Assembly: GCA_002005505.1 (NCBI GenBank)
Contig: KV908396.1
Coordinates: 502,593 to 566,592 of the forward strand
Length of the DNA stretch: 64,000 nt
Reading direction: 5' to 3'
Source: Botryococcus braunii
Lineage: Eukaryota; Chlorophyta; Trebouxiophyceae
Shown here: piece by piece, positions 11,709-23,587 of the stretch
Numbering within the stretch: position 1 is the stretch's first letter
How the letters are laid out: each line of letters opens with the position of its first letter
Program-made: the position numbers and the translations under genes
Notes under the pieces: model-generated
Databases searched by the model: none
The model's input: the letters and a program-made list of their open reading frames with translations, nothing else
What the model was told of the DNA's origin: nothing

Positions 11709-14700
11709 TTAAGTGTATCTTCTCAAACCTAGTGAATCACGATGACCAACAAACACGGGCTTGGCAAGTGGCTTGGTCATAATGTCAGCCACATTGCGTG
11801 CAGATTCCACATAGAGGATATCTACCTGCCCAAGTGCCATAGCTTCCCTAGCGTAGTGGAAGCTTACTGCAACGTGCTTTGTGAATTTGGAATACAGGGG
11901 GTTCCGTAAATTAGAAATGCATCCTTGGTTGTCACAGAAAATTTTGACCCTCCAAGGTGCAGCCCCTATCTCTTCCAAGAAGCCCCTTAGCCAGTTGGCT
12001 TCCTTCACAATATGGCCAGCTGCCATAAACTCAGCTTGCACAGTTGAGGTAGCAACTGAGCTCTGCTTCTTGCTTCCCCAAACCACGGCACTACCATAGA
12101 CTGATAGAACATAGCCAGTGGTGGAATACCTGTGGTCCAGGTCCCCAGCATAGTCGGCATCAACATAGCCTTCTAGCTCAGGGCCCTTTCCACCCAGAGT
12201 AAGAGCTAACTCTCTGGTATCTCTCAAGTACTTCAGCACTCGAATGGCCTCATTCCAGTGTGAGGTAGTGGGTGTCATTCTATACCTTGACAACACTCCA
12301 ACAGCCTGAGAAATGTCAGGCCGGGTCGTATTGGCTATGTACAGTAACGATCCAATTAACTCGCAGTATCGATGACCAGGTGGCAGAGGGGTACCAGCCC
12401 CATGTGACATACCATCTGAGGACTCGGGTCTGCTGCTAGCCACGAAGTCCTTGGACATGGGGGTATCAACCCCACGTCCATCATCAGCAACGCCAAACTT
12501 CTCCACAAGAGCATCAATCTTGGGAGTGCAACTCATGGAAATAGTGCCCTGAACTCTATTGCGTAGGACCTGACACCCCAAGAAATCATTCACCTCTCCC
12601 AAATCATGGATGGTGAAGTCCTTCTTCAATAACTCTTTCCCCCACTCAATCTCTGCAACCACTCTGGCAACTATGAGAAGATCATCGACATAAACAAGAA
12701 TAAACGACAGATTACCATCAGGGGCCCTCCTGATGTATACCCCAGCGTCGCTCTTGCACACACTATACCCCATCACGCTCAACTTGTCGCTCAAGGTCTT
12801 GTGCCAAGCCCGTGGGGCTTGCTTAAGACCGTAGAGTGCCTTCCTGAGCTTGCACACAACTCTCGTGTTGCCATTCTCAAATCCTGGTGGTTGGGTTACA
12901 TAGACCTCTTCCTCCAACTCCCCATTGAGAAAAGCTGTCTTGATATCCACTTGGTGGATCTCAAGATTTTGTGTGGCAGCCACTGCCAGCACAGCTCTCC
13001 TAGCACCATAGCTGCTGGTAGGTGCAAAAACCTCACCAACATCTATACCAGGAATCTGTCTGCAACCCTGGGCAACCAATCTTGCTTTAAACCGAGTGAC
13101 ATTCCCATGTGCATCGTTTTTTGTAGAAAAAATCCAATGAACAGGGATAACTTTCTGCCCATGGGGTCTTTCCACATACTGCATAACCTCATGGGTGTCT
13201 AAAGACTCCATCTCCTCTTGCATTGCCTGCTGCCAAAACTCCCACTGAGGTGAGCGCTGGGCTTCCCTCAAGTTTGAGGGCACGTGAACTTTTCCCAACG
13301 TGACAGAAGGTACACTCTGTACCTTATGCTGTGGTGCAGCAGGGCTGTCAGCCTTACTGATGCTGTTCCCTTCTCTCTCTCTCTCTCCCTGGTTGCCAGA
13401 ATAAGGTACATTATGTACCTTATGCTGGGACTGGGCAGTACTGCCGGGATTATCTGATTCCTTCTCAAGTCTCTCTCTCTCTCCTTGACTACTGGACTCA
13501 TGTGCAGCACCCTTACATTCTCGCACCTTCCGCAATGCAGAGGGGAGCAGCAGCTCTCTCTCTCTCCTGGACTCACACTTGGGCACACTACCCAGACTTG
13601 CCTGAGCTGCGCCTACAATGTCAGCCTGCACACCATAAGCATGACTAGCCAGTGACTGGGATTGGGCACCAGCTTCCCCTACTGCTGGCATGTCTAACCC
13701 ACTGCTCTCATCTCTTACATCTGCACCGAACATAGCCTCGACTGTCTCAACCTGCCCCTGCATATCAGGGAGACCAACCATGTTTGGCTCACTCACAATT
13801 GCCTGACCTGGGTCAGGGGCATGCAATGGGATGTCAGAATGCTCTCTCCTAGCCACGCGCTGTACATAACGCTGCTCCCTTGTAAGGGTGGTCCCTGGAG
13901 GAAGGGGAATTTGTGACTTCCCCTGCATTCGCAACCCCTCTTGTACCTTCTGCATTTTTTCTACCTGGGATTGAGTTTCTACACCCCCCCTGGCCAGATT
14001 CTGCATATGCTCAAGCACCGACCACGAGTGCTGAGATGGTTCTGGGGTCCCAACAGTAGAATCCAGGCTGGTGGGGTTTCCTTGGTCATGTGCTGCTGTG
14101 GTCCCGTCTCCAGACTGATCCCCAGCACAAAGTCCAGAGGTCCTAGGAGCCCCAGTGGAAAGCGTCTCCACTCCATGGTCATCCTCCTCATCCCAGAACG
14201 TGGGTGGAGCAGCAGAGGGAATTGCTTGAGGCGTTGCCAGATTCTCACTGCCAAGGGGGGGTGATATCCTAGAATCATAGACAGACCCAGGCTGGACCTT
14301 TGATAGACCCACTCTCTCAGCCCCCCTCAAGTGCTCGATAAAGCTGACGTCCCTACTCTCCTTCCACACTCCATTCCCCACGTACACACGATACGCTTTA
14401 GACTGGGGACAATAACCAGTAAACATCCCAGGGATGGTCTTGGGCCCAAAAACAGACCTTTGGCCACTGGGAATGTGCACATGGGCTACACAGCCAAACG
14501 TGCGCAGCACAGACACATCAGGTTTGACACCAAAGAATAATTCCATGGGGGTCAGGGACCTGCCTGAAGTAGGACCCACATTGTAGAGGAGGGTAGCTGT
14601 CTCAAGCGCCTCCTTCCAAAGGGAGGGGTCTGCTGCAGCATGGACCAACAGAGTCCTTGTTCGCTCCTTCAGGGTCCTATTCATCCTCTCCGCCACCCCA

Positions 14701-16922
14701 TTCTGCTGAGGCGTGTAGGGCGCTGAGGACTCCATCTTAGTGCCCTGCTGAGCACAAAACTCTTTGAATTGCTGGTTCAGGAACTCTGAACCCCTGTCAG
14801 TCCTCACACACTTCACAACCGTGCCTCGTTGGGTCTGCCAAAAACGGAGCAGGTCTATCACAGCCTTTGGGATGCCATCCTTTGACTTCACAGGCAGGGA
14901 GGCAACTTGGTGTGAACTTTCATCCACTACAGTGACCCAATATCGTTCACCTGTGATGGCAGGAGGTGATATGGGACCCACAGTATCCACATGGACTCTA
15001 TCGAGTGGGTGATGTGCAGGCCTGGAAGATACAGGGAAAGGAGGTCTGGAGTGTTTCCCTTGTATACACGATTCACAGTGCTTGGGGCACTCAGAGCAGG
15101 GAGCAAGGGAGATATTGATTCCTGTAACCAGATCTTCCTTGGAGAACCTCTGCATGCTGCTGGCACCAGGATGACCTAACCTAGCATGCCACAGAGATCT
15201 CTCGCTACACACGTGTCCTTTCCTAAGATGAGACGCCTCAGCCATGTGATCAATATGTCTGCAGCCAACTTGCTGCCCTCTGACAGGACTAACAAACTCC
15301 AAAAAAAACAGACCTCGTGCGCGGGTGATATCTCCACACCACCCTTCAGGTCCCTTCATGGCTGTGTAACCACCTGCAGTGTCAGTCAGGAAAGATGCTC
15401 CATCCTGAATTGCACCAGTGACTGAAATGAGGTTGGTATGCGCAGAAGGAACACACTGCACATTGTGCAGCCAGAATACTTCGTGCCTTGCATTCACAAG
15501 GCATACAGACCCAGATGCAATGATTCCTCCCTTGGCGTCTGAGGTTGCCAAGTGCAGAGGAAGAGGCTGTCTATGCATAACTGGATTATGGAGCAATGAG
15601 AGATCATTGACTATATGCACAGAGGCACCACTATCTATTAACCAAGATGTGCTGCTAGCTCCATGCGAAGTTGGGGCAAGCACATTGAGAGAGATAAACA
15701 TCGCCTCACCAGAAGGAGGGGGTGGAGGTGGTAAATGCCACCCCGGAAACGTGTGTTGACTTGTTGGATAGTTATATGCTGAAGGAGGTCCAGGGCTGGA
15801 AGCGGATGAAGGCGGGCCACCCCGGCCAGATCCATGGTCCCACCAGGCTTGAGGAGACGACTGTGGGCCTCCCTGGCCCCAGTAAGCTGCAGGCCCAACG
15901 CTTGCCGCTTGCATGTTTTGATGCAGAGCCTGCAGCTGCCTGAGCGGTCCGCAGTCAGTCATGAAGTGGCCCTTTGCCTTGCAGAAGTGGCATGTAAGCT
16001 CCTCTCTGGGCCTTCTTGCCCTGCCAGGTCCACGCCCCCTGCCACCAAAAGTAGTTGCAGAGGGGCCAGCGGGAGGCTGTTCGTTTGCTGGTAGTGCTGC
16101 TCCAACTCCCGGTACTGCTCCCACTCCTGGTGCAGCTCCAGCGCTTGATGACGCTCCAGCTACCCCCCCAGAGGGACCAGCCACTGCTGCAGCTGCCATG
16201 GCCTGAGGTGTTCCCTCTGCAGGTGGGTCCTTGTACCCACGGCTGGCTGCGGCGCGCAGGATTCTTTGAATCAGCTCCAATGGCGGCTTGTCGGTTGCCA
16301 TAACCTCCAGGGACTCGAGCCTCAGCACAGGAGGGAGGCCCTTCACCATCAGCTCCCCAACATTGTGGTCCAAGAGGATGAACGCGTTGTTTCTGAGACT
16401 TGTAGCCAGATCCATCATTCTGTAGAGGTAGACCTTGAGTGTCTCCCCTGTCTTGATGCCCTGCTCCATTTCCTTGTACCACTCAAGGTTGATGTCTTGG
16501 TTGCTCCCTCCAGTGTGACTGTTCTTCACCCACGCGATGAAGTCGAACGCTGCTTTGTGGCATGAGATCTGAGAATGCCAGATGACTGGAACTGACTGGA
16601 TCAGCCACTGCTTGATGGCTGAGTTCTCCACCGACCCTGGCATTGGCCTCTCCAAAGCCGCTCTGACCCCCTTGGTGTTTGCGCACGCCTCCAAATTTTC
16701 ATACCAAAATTCAAAATTGCGCCCTCCATCATCAAGCATGACAGTCATCTTTGGATTAGAGGTATTGGGGATGTAGGCTGCCTTGTCAATCTCCACCTTT
16801 GGTTCTGCAGTGGCTGATTGTGTCCCGGTCATAGACTGCCCTGGAGTGGCCCCACTGACTTCTCCAGGTTGAGACATTGCTGTTTCACTGCTACTTTCCT
16901 TTTCTTTGCCCCTTTTTGTCAT
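11709..16922 (-). CDS. Family C Gag-Pol polyprotein (1737 aa)
   Basis: One uninterrupted frame from the ATG at 16922. Domains in order are: Gag; Ala/Gly/Pro-rich linker; CCHC knuckle at about 311-324 (CHFCKAKGHFMTDC); aspartic protease with Asp430 in LIDSGASVH; integrase zinc ligands His579, His584, Cys616 and Cys619; integrase catalytic Asp646, Asp709 and Glu745 (D-35-E); reverse transcriptase with Asp1326 and the YVDD pair Asp1413/1414; and RNase H beginning near Asp1588 (YVDADYAGD). The order protease-integrase-RT-RNase H defines the Ty1/copia group. The protein would be cleaved by its own protease to build the particle and copy RNA into DNA. No envelope frame follows. All catalytic residues are present, so activity is plausible but not shown. 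Confidence 0.97.
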   Translation of the reverse strand: MTKRGKEKESSSETAMSQPGEVSGATPGQSMTGTQSATAEPKVEIDKAAYIPNTSNPKMTVMLDDGGRNFEFWYENLEACANTKGVRAALERPMPGSVENSAIKQWLIQSVPVIWHSQISCHKAAFDFIAWVKNSHTGGSNQDINLEWYKEMEQGIKTGETLKVYLYRMMDLATSLRNNAFILLDHNVGELMVKGLPPVLRLESLEVMATDKPPLELIQRILRAAASRGYKDPPAEGTPQAMAAAAVAGPSGGVAGASSSAGAAPGVGAVPGVGAALPANEQPPAGPSATTFGGRGRGPGRARRPREELTCHFCKAKGHFMTDCGPLRQLQALHQNMQAASVGPAAYWGQGGPQSSPQAWWDHGSGRGGPPSSASSPGPPSAYNYPTSQHTFPGWHLPPPPPPSGEAMFISLNVLAPTSHGASSTSWLIDSGASVHIVNDLSLLHNPVMHRQPLPLHLATSDAKGGIIASGSVCLVNARHEVFWLHNVQCVPSAHTNLISVTGAIQDGASFLTDTAGGYTAMKGPEGWCGDITRARGLFFLEFVSPVRGQQVGCRHIDHMAEASHLRKGHVCSERSLWHARLGHPGASSMQRFSKEDLVTGINISLAPCSECPKHCESCIQGKHSRPPFPVSSRPAHHPLDRVHVDTVGPISPPAITGERYWVTVVDESSHQVASLPVKSKDGIPKAVIDLLRFWQTQRGTVVKCVRTDRGSEFLNQQFKEFCAQQGTKMESSAPYTPQQNGVAERMNRTLKERTRTLLVHAAADPSLWKEALETATLLYNVGPTSGRSLTPMELFFGVKPDVSVLRTFGCVAHVHIPSGQRSVFGPKTIPGMFTGYCPQSKAYRVYVGNGVWKESRDVSFIEHLRGAERVGLSKVQPGSVYDSRISPPLGSENLATPQAIPSAAPPTFWDEEDDHGVETLSTGAPRTSGLCAGDQSGDGTTAAHDQGNPTSLDSTVGTPEPSQHSWSVLEHMQNLARGGVETQSQVEKMQKVQEGLRMQGKSQIPLPPGTTLTREQRYVQRVARREHSDIPLHAPDPGQAIVSEPNMVGLPDMQGQVETVEAMFGADVRDESSGLDMPAVGEAGAQSQSLASHAYGVQADIVGAAQASLGSVPKCESRRERELLLPSALRKVRECKGAAHESSSQGERERLEKESDNPGSTAQSQHKVHNVPYSGNQGEREREGNSISKADSPAAPQHKVQSVPSVTLGKVHVPSNLREAQRSPQWEFWQQAMQEEMESLDTHEVMQYVERPHGQKVIPVHWIFSTKNDAHGNVTRFKARLVAQGCRQIPGIDVGEVFAPTSSYGARRAVLAVAATQNLEIHQVDIKTAFLNGELEEEVYVTQPPGFENGNTRVVCKLRKALYGLKQAPRAWHKTLSDKLSVMGYSVCKSDAGVYIRRAPDGNLSFILVYVDDLLIVARVVAEIEWGKELLKKDFTIHDLGEVNDFLGCQVLRNRVQGTISMSCTPKIDALVEKFGVADDGRGVDTPMSKDFVASSRPESSDGMSHGAGTPLPPGHRYCELIGSLLYIANTTRPDISQAVGVLSRYRMTPTTSHWNEAIRVLKYLRDTRELALTLGGKGPELEGYVDADYAGDLDHRYSTTGYVLSVYGSAVVWGSKKQSSVATSTVQAEFMAAGHIVKEANWLRGFLEEIGAAPWRVKIFCDNQGCISNLRNPLYSKFTKHVAVSFHYAREAMALGQVDILYVESARNVADIMTKPLAKPVFVGHRDSLGLRRYT

Positions 16923-17298
16923 ACTATTGTCACTTCACCAGCCAAACTTACTCATAAACTTCTGGAATGCAGCAATACCCTACAATTCCCTCCATGTCAT
17001 GGAAATTTACCAGCCAGTCTTGCACAGTAGTAGCAGATATGTTCCCCTCAGAAGTTTGCGCCGGAGTCCGGCCCGACTCACTCAGTGCTTCTAGACAACG
17101 TCTATGAATGATAAAGCACAGCTAAAACTTCAATTATGAATTTCCCAGAAAGGTAAACTGTGAGTAAGATAATGGTCCTGGTACACTCGAGTTCCCTTGC
17201 GCCGCTGCGCCATGCTCGAGCTCCTTTGTTGACGCTTACGTCTGACCCATCCGTAGACGACCTTCACTCCTGCTTTTACTTGGCTCAGCTGGAAGGGC
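16923..17298 (-). other. C leader, non-coding
   Basis: Lies between the primer-binding site and the gag ATG. I see no open frame of note. It holds a perfect short inverted repeat at 17060-17072 (gccgga g tccggc), similar to the palindrome upstream of the TATA box in the family A LTR. Confidence 0.6.
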
Positions 17299-17312
17299 GT
17301 GGGCCCATAACC
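17299..17312 (-). other. Primer-binding site of C (half-tRNA type)
   Basis: Minus-strand ggttatgggcccac, directly at the LTR end, matching the anticodon region of initiator tRNA-Met and not a tRNA 3' end. It forms a perfect 10-bp inverted repeat with the last bases of U5 (gcccataacc), with a 7-base loop (tttcaca). Confidence 0.82.
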
Positions 17313-18006
17313 TGTGAAAGGTTATGGGCAATCGGCTTTCCCTGTACAAAGCAGACAGGTCGTCAATAGACGAAGTTACTCCAGCTACAGTCCGTACGAC
17401 TGTCTGCTGAGTGCCACACACAACTGTCGGACAAGACTAGCATCTGGTGATGCCCAGCATCTTTCACAACCAGTTCCGTTACATCATTATCTTGTACACA
17501 AGCACCGATCAAGCAATCACTAGATAAGGCTCTAGACGGCTACGTTCAAGTACATGCCTATACTCCCTGAAGTCACTGTCCCTTATCTGTTTGAGTGACT
17601 ACAGGGTACACTAAGCTTGTTCACTCTCACAATAGCAACAATGATACAACACACACTGCCGCACCGTACCTGTACAAAGCAGACAGGTCGTCAATAGACG
17701 AAGTTACTCCAGCTACAGTCCGTACGACTGTCTGCTGAGTGCCACACACAACTGTCGGACAAGACTAGCATCTGGTGATGCCCAGCATCTTTCACAACCA
17801 GTTGGTATTCACTCCGGTGGGGCAGCCTTAAGAGTTCATCCGACAAACGTGTGATCTAGATAGGATTGTACCTTATGTTCGAAAACGTCCAGAATCTGCC
17901 GTGTCTCAAGGTACCTTATGTTCTCAATGGACCCATATCCTAATAGTGCACACATGAAGATCACTTAAAGCACAAGGCATTCAATAATAATGTTCAGAAC
18001 TCAACA
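17313..18006 (-). repeat. 5' LTR of C (694 bp)
   Basis: Same length and, on reading, same sequence as the LTR at 10995-11688. It is bounded on the right by the second agaat (18007-18011). Confidence 0.96.
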
Positions 18007-18011
18007 AGAAT

Positions 18012-21000
18012 ACTGTATTCTTCATGACATGAGAGGTTATTTAGATGATTATAAGGCCCAGAGCATTATAACACAGTCTTGTTCAGAGGAGTATCAAATA
18101 CAAATCTCTGATCATTTGTCTGCCTACTCTATGTGGGACTACTTGATGGCCTTATTTGTTACAAAAGCAAATGGCAAAAATCATATCTCTCCAGGAAGAG
18201 TCCCGCACCTTCAAGATGCATACAAATGAGAAACCTTCCTCATATGTACTAAGGGGTAGAAAAATAGCCAACACAATTAAAAGCTTAGGACATGAGTTCA
18301 GTGACCTCTCACTCTGCACTATGCTTTTAAATGGACTCCCTGAGGAGTATAATATACATAAGCAGGTTCAACAATCTATTATAGTGTCCAATCCTGATGT
18401 GAATCTGCTACAACACTCTTTAGAGCTGGCACATATGCAGATAGTGAATAAGAAACTCCAAACCCCACCACCTAAAAATAACACCTTTAACCAGAAGTCC
18501 TCTCCTGGTCAAGGTTACAACCTTAAGTATAAGGCACCAAATTCCCCTACTTCAAATGCTGTAGAGAAAGGTGCTAATCAAGGTGGTGGTGGGCAGAGTG
18601 GTAAAGCAGCCTTCCAACAGATAGGGAGGCCTTTACCATTTTGCAGGTACTGCAAGCAGGATGGACACAGCATAGAGACCTGCCCAAAGTTGGAGGGGAA
18701 GAGAGTTAGCTTTGCTTCTCCACCAAAGCAGAGCCACTGCACACAGCTATATACAGTTTGCTCTGAACCCTCTATTTCTGGTTGGCTGATAGATTCTGGT
18801 TCAACAGATCATATTTCCCCTGACTGTGAGAATATGATGAATTATGTCAAGTATGATAAACCAGATATCCTGATAGTAGCAAATGGTGGTAGGGAGGAAA
18901 TCATTGGTGAGGGTACTGTGCAGGTCTTCCTGGAAACAGGAAACTCTCTTTACCTGTACAATGTTAAACATGTACCCTCAGCTAAAAAGCGTTTATTGTC
19001 TGTAGGGAAGGCCTATCATGATGGGTTAGATGTTCATATAAATGGCACTCACTGTCACCTTACAGATTCAAATGGTGATCTTGTGGGCATTGCCGAACAT
19101 GTATACCCTTATCAGTGGCTCACAGACCTTTCTATACAAAACAGTGTTCCCCTACCAGTGTCAAATGAAAAGACACAGTGCAACCATACAAAGGTGGATG
19201 TAGATCTGGTAAACATATGGCATCAGCGTTTTGGTCATCTCTCTGCTCAAAACTTGCAAAGGTTGAGCAGGGAGAAAATGGTAGAAGGCTTAAAACTCCC
19301 ATCAGGTGACCTATCCAAGTGCATTGGTCATCAAGGTACTTGCGATGCCTGTATGCATGGGAGGCAGACAGCCTCACCATTTAAATCAACCCAAAATACT
19401 TGTTCAAAACCTCTTGAAGTCATTCACATGGACCTTATGGGCCCCATAGATCCTGAAACTCCTGAAGGATACAAGTATGCCCTTGTCATTTTGGATGAGT
19501 TCACAGAGTACTCATTTGTTGTTCTGATTAAATCTAAGAGTGATGCAGCAAAAGAAGCTACATACATTCTCACAGCTTTGCAAAACCAGCAAGACTGTAA
19601 AGTACAATTTATCAGAACAGATAATGGTACTGAGTTCAATGGGTTGTTCAAATTCTGTAGGGAGCATGGGGCAGTTCACCAGAAGACTGCCCCATATGCA
19701 CATCAGCAGAATGGGAAAATAGAGAGGCTCAACCGTACGCTACAGGAGAAAGCAAGGTGTTTGCTAGCTGCCTCAGGTTTATCATCTGAAAACTGGGGTG
19801 AAGCTCTTCTTACTTCAAATTATGTTAGAAATATGTCTCCTGTTAAGCACTTGAGCAAAACCCCATTTGAAATGATGCATGGAAAGGCTCCCAATGTTTC
19901 ACATCTCAGAATCTTTGGCTCCAAATGTTTTCTCCTTCTTCCTAAGTCAAAGAGGGGAGGGAAATTTGAGCCTGTCAGTGCTGAGGGTATCTTTGTAGGT
20001 TATGATGGCCTTAGCAAGAACTACAAAGTTCTTGTTGATGGAAAGATTGATGTTTACTGCAGAGAATATGTCAAATTCTCTGAACATGCTGTTCATGATC
20101 TGCCTGAAGCACTGGCTGAAGACGATGAGGATGACACTTGCCCATCACTAGTGAGTGTCTCTGATTCTGACTCAGAAGATGGTCATTCTGATGATGGTGA
20201 TACCACTGAGCAAATGCCTGATGTCTCTTTTGCATTAGATATCCCAGAAATTAGCTTAGAGCTAGATCAGGGTACTACACTAGTTAGTGCTGGAGAGCAA
20301 ACGGGAAAGGATCAGGACCACTTTGGTCTTGATCCTAGTGGGACTAAGCATGGTAAAAGTGCAGCCGCGGGAAGTACGGACGCTTTAGGTCCAGAACCCT
20401 GTTACACAAGTGCTGCAAGTCCGCGCCCACTTAAGGGTGTTCCACAAGCGACTATCCATGAAATGAGTGGGGGGAGTGTCCCAGACCCCCAATTAGAACC
20501 TGGAGTAGACCAGGATGTGGTCCCTAAGCCTCCAGCAGGTGGTTTCAGCAGTAAGTATCCAGTTAGGAATAGGAAAAATGCAGAAACACATCCCTGGTGG
20601 TCTGGTGCACACACTACAGAAACCCAAACCTCTTTCCTTGGATATGTTCAAGTCCAAAAAGACACAATATATGTTGAACCTGTCACTTACTTTCAAGCTA
20701 TCAACTCCCCTGAAGCTGAAAAATGGTTGGATGCCATGAAAGATGAAATGCAGTCTCTCTCTGCTCTTGGCACCTGGACATATGTGGAAGTTTCAGATGC
20801 ACAACGCAAAAAGGCCCTCCCTGTCAAATGGGTTTACAAAATAAAGCTCACTGAAACAGGGGAGGTGGATAGATTTAAAGCAAGACTGGTAGCCAAGGGT
20901 TTCAAACAGATATATGGCATAGATTACACTGAAGTCTATGCCCCTGTGTCTAAACATACCACACTAAGGTACCTGTTGGCGAAGGCTGTGAACAGGGACA

Positions 21001-22226
21001 TGCATGTGCATCAGATGGATGTCAGCACAGCCTTCCTACATGGGAAATTAGCAGAGGAAATTTATGTGCAGCAACCACAGGGTTTTCATGTAGGTGGACC
21101 CAATACTGTTTGCAAGCTGCACAAGGCCCTCTATGGGCTCAAGCAGGCGCCCAAGGCTTGGTATGACACTATCAGTCATGTCCTTGTGAGTTCAGGTTTT
21201 ACTGTCTCAGATGCTGATCCATCCCTATTCATCCTGAACAAGTCAGAGGGGTCTGTAGTCTATCTTCTGCTGTATGTTGATGACATACTATTACTATCAC
21301 AGAGCATGTCTGTCATAACAGAAGTCAAATCACTTATGTCCAGTCATTTCAGCATAAAGGACTTAGGGGAGGCAAAACACTTTCTAGGCATGCAAATAAA
21401 ACAAGAGAGAGATGCAAATGGTGCATTGTTGTCAATTACACTCTCAAATGAGAAATTGATCAGTGACATGCTTGAGAGTTTCGATTTAAAAGGGGACAAG
21501 CCCAAATCTACTCCCCTCGATAGATCAATGAAACTCAAAAAGGGAGAAGGCAAACCACTTCCCCAAAACAACAGATATAGGGAACTGGTTGGGGGTGTTC
21601 TTTACTTGTCAAACACTACCAGACCAGACATTTCCTACTCTGCTTCTCTCCTAGCAAGATTCTCAAACTCCCCGACTTCTATTCACTGGGGGGCTGGGAT
21701 TCATCTGCTCCAGTATCTGTCAGGGACCAAGGAGTTAGGTCTCAAATGGGAAAGGAGCAAGGGAGGGATCATAGGATATGTTGATTCAGACTTTGCAGGG
21801 GATCTGGATGGGTACAGATCCACCTCTGGTTTTATCTTCCTGTCTGATGGCACGGCTATCTCTTGGGGTAGCAAACTCCAAAAGCTGGCTGCCCTGTCAA
21901 CTGTTGAGGCTGAATTCATAGCAATGAGCACTGGTGTCCAGGAGGCACTTTGGCTGTCCAAGTTGGTGCAGGATGTTGGAGAGGATCTGGGAGCTGCAGT
22001 CATACTCTCAGATAATACTGGAGCCCTGGCCAACATTAGAGGCATACCCATTTCACCCAGGACGAAGCACATTGGAGTCCGCTATCACAGAGTCAGGGGT
22101 GAAGTGGTCAAGGGGAACATTAATCCTCAATACATCCACACATCAGAAAATGTTGCTGATATGTTCACCAAAATTCTACCAAAAGCCTCATTTGTTAAGT
22201 TCAGGGAGATGGCAGGAATGAAATGA
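18012..22226 (+). pseudogene. B2 Gag-Pol continuation after C, with frameshift
   Basis: This resumes the B polyprotein exactly where C interrupted it. An extra A in an A-run near 18175-18179 (five in place of four) shifts the frame. The long open part therefore starts shortly after and runs to 22226. It contains the CCHC knuckle, protease, integrase, RT (YVDDILLL) and RNase H (GYVDSDFAGD), without further stops. The element is disabled by the C insertion and by this one-base insertion, which could also be a homopolymer sequencing error. Confidence 0.92.
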
Positions 22227-22505
22227 TTTTTTTTTGTGCTTTTGACTATCAAGATAAATCAGACACCCTGCGCATCAACAGATACTCCCCACCATAAACC
22301 CACCTTGAAGAAGGGGGAGATGACACCGCACCCAATAAAAAAGAGGGGGGGTCATTTGGTGGCTGGATGTCAAGGGGTTTGTGGCTGACACGGTTTGGAG
22401 CACCGAGCCATGGCAACATCTGATGATTTTCTTGATGCTCATTAGCCTTAAAATGTTACCAGTTAATGAATTGCATAAAAGTTTCATACTTCACATGAGG
22501 GGAGG
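22227..22505 (+). other. B2 3' untranslated region and polypurine tract
   Basis: 279 bp between the pol stop and the 3' LTR. It contains an AATAAA at 22334-22339, purine-rich stretches and the polypurine tract gaggggagg at 22497-22505 abutting the LTR. No coding signal. Confidence 0.75.
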
Positions 22506-23282
22506 TGTTGGCAAAGACATCTTTTATTGGACATATAATGTCTTAGCATAAGTTGCATGTTCGTATGAACCTTAGTTTATGGCCCTACAATAATGAACAG
22601 TTATCTTACTTTGCAAAAATTGGGTCTTTCCGTAAAATCCGGAGGTTCTTAGAGATACGGATGTTTTAGGACGACAACGGATGTTTCGGACTCTTGTTGA
22701 TTCGGTCGATTTCGAAGTACGAGTCGATCGGCCACGTACAATAAACAATTGGCTGCAAAGTGTACTTGTTTTTAAGTACGATCGGTTATTTTGCGAATGA
22801 GTCGACGAGGCCGATCGACAAGGCGTAGAAGTATTTCTGTCCATAAGTGTCGACGGAGCTGATCGACTGGGCCGATCGACGCGGCATATAGCATTCTGGC
22901 AAGTAGTATTCTGTCAATAGGAATCTGTTTTGCACGGAACAACGATTCTAGGTGGATAAAGGGGTAGAGACAGAGTCGTATCCTCAGACATTCGATTGCT
23001 GTCTCCGGTGCCTCAAGTCGGACCTCTGTATTTCCGTTTGGCACCGTCCTTTGCCTGCATTAACTCAGCTGTCGCTTGCTATGCAGGTGTGTTTAGTTGT
23101 TTCGAGCTTTATTGTATAGTTTGATATATGTAATAGACATTCGATTGCTGTCTCCGGTGCCTCAAGTCGGACCTCTGTATTTCCGTTTGGCACCGTCCTT
23201 TGCCTGCATTAACTCAGCTGTCGCTTGCTATGCAGGAATCCTGAAACTGTTTTTGATCAAATTGACATCAAATAATCGAATA
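22506..23282 (+). repeat. 3' LTR of B2 (777 bp)
   Basis: Same start, internal 102-bp repeats and end (cgaata) as the other B LTRs. It is followed directly by the middle of a family A LTR (attgtgccag). Confidence 0.95.
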
Positions 23283-23587
23283 ATTGTGCCAGTAGGGCAA
23301 GCAGTAATATTGTCCCATGTAATCAGATCGTTGGTTGGCCGAATCCTGTGCCACGGAATGGAAGTCCTGTCTGTTTGCTACAAGTTGAAGCTTGCTATTG
23401 CATATTTGATTTGTGTTTGAGACAGTCGCACTTGCTTTTTGGTTGCCGCAAGGGAAGGCGCTCCTGTCGAACCTGTATCAGTCGCGCGCAAAGGGTGTGT
23501 CGAGGTCTGACTGACGAAACCTCTACAGTGCATTGACAAATCCTTTTGCGGACTTACAGGTGTTCTCTCTGCCCATAACCTTTCACA
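23283..23587 (+). repeat. A1 5' LTR remnant (3' part only)
   Basis: The last 305 bp of a family A LTR, starting at attgtgccag, 43 bp past the first base of the TATA box in intact copies, and running through the second internal repeat to the terminus tttcaca. The upstream part is missing. Confidence 0.92.

Larger units (their letters stand above)
10995..18006 (-). mobile_element. Complete copia element C, inverted inside B2
   Basis: A 7012-bp element with two 694-bp LTRs that I read as identical, TG...CA ends, a 5-bp duplication (agaat), a primer-binding site, a polypurine tract and one uninterrupted polyprotein frame. Everything needed for an autonomous copia-type element is visible. The matching LTRs and intact frame suggest a recent insertion. 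The undisturbed site in B3 shows it arrived after the segment containing B2 and B3 was duplicated, unless it was lost from one copy, which is unlikely. Confidence 0.97.
8849..23282 (+). mobile_element. Copia element B2, split by nested element C
   Basis: A complete family B element when C (10995-18006) is set aside: LTR 8849-9625, leader, gag-pol in two parts, 3' untranslated region, polypurine tract and LTR 22506-23282. Its left LTR abuts the B1 reading frame exactly at the LTR's first base. Its right LTR abuts the middle of a family A LTR. The flanks (ctatg and attgt) do not match, so the ends do not show a simple insertion. It is almost identical to B3. Confidence 0.92.

Noticed and set aside
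16923..17298. Possible host exon in the C leader
   Set aside because: It is bounded by the element's own primer-binding site and gag start, with no long frame or splice-defined exon visible.
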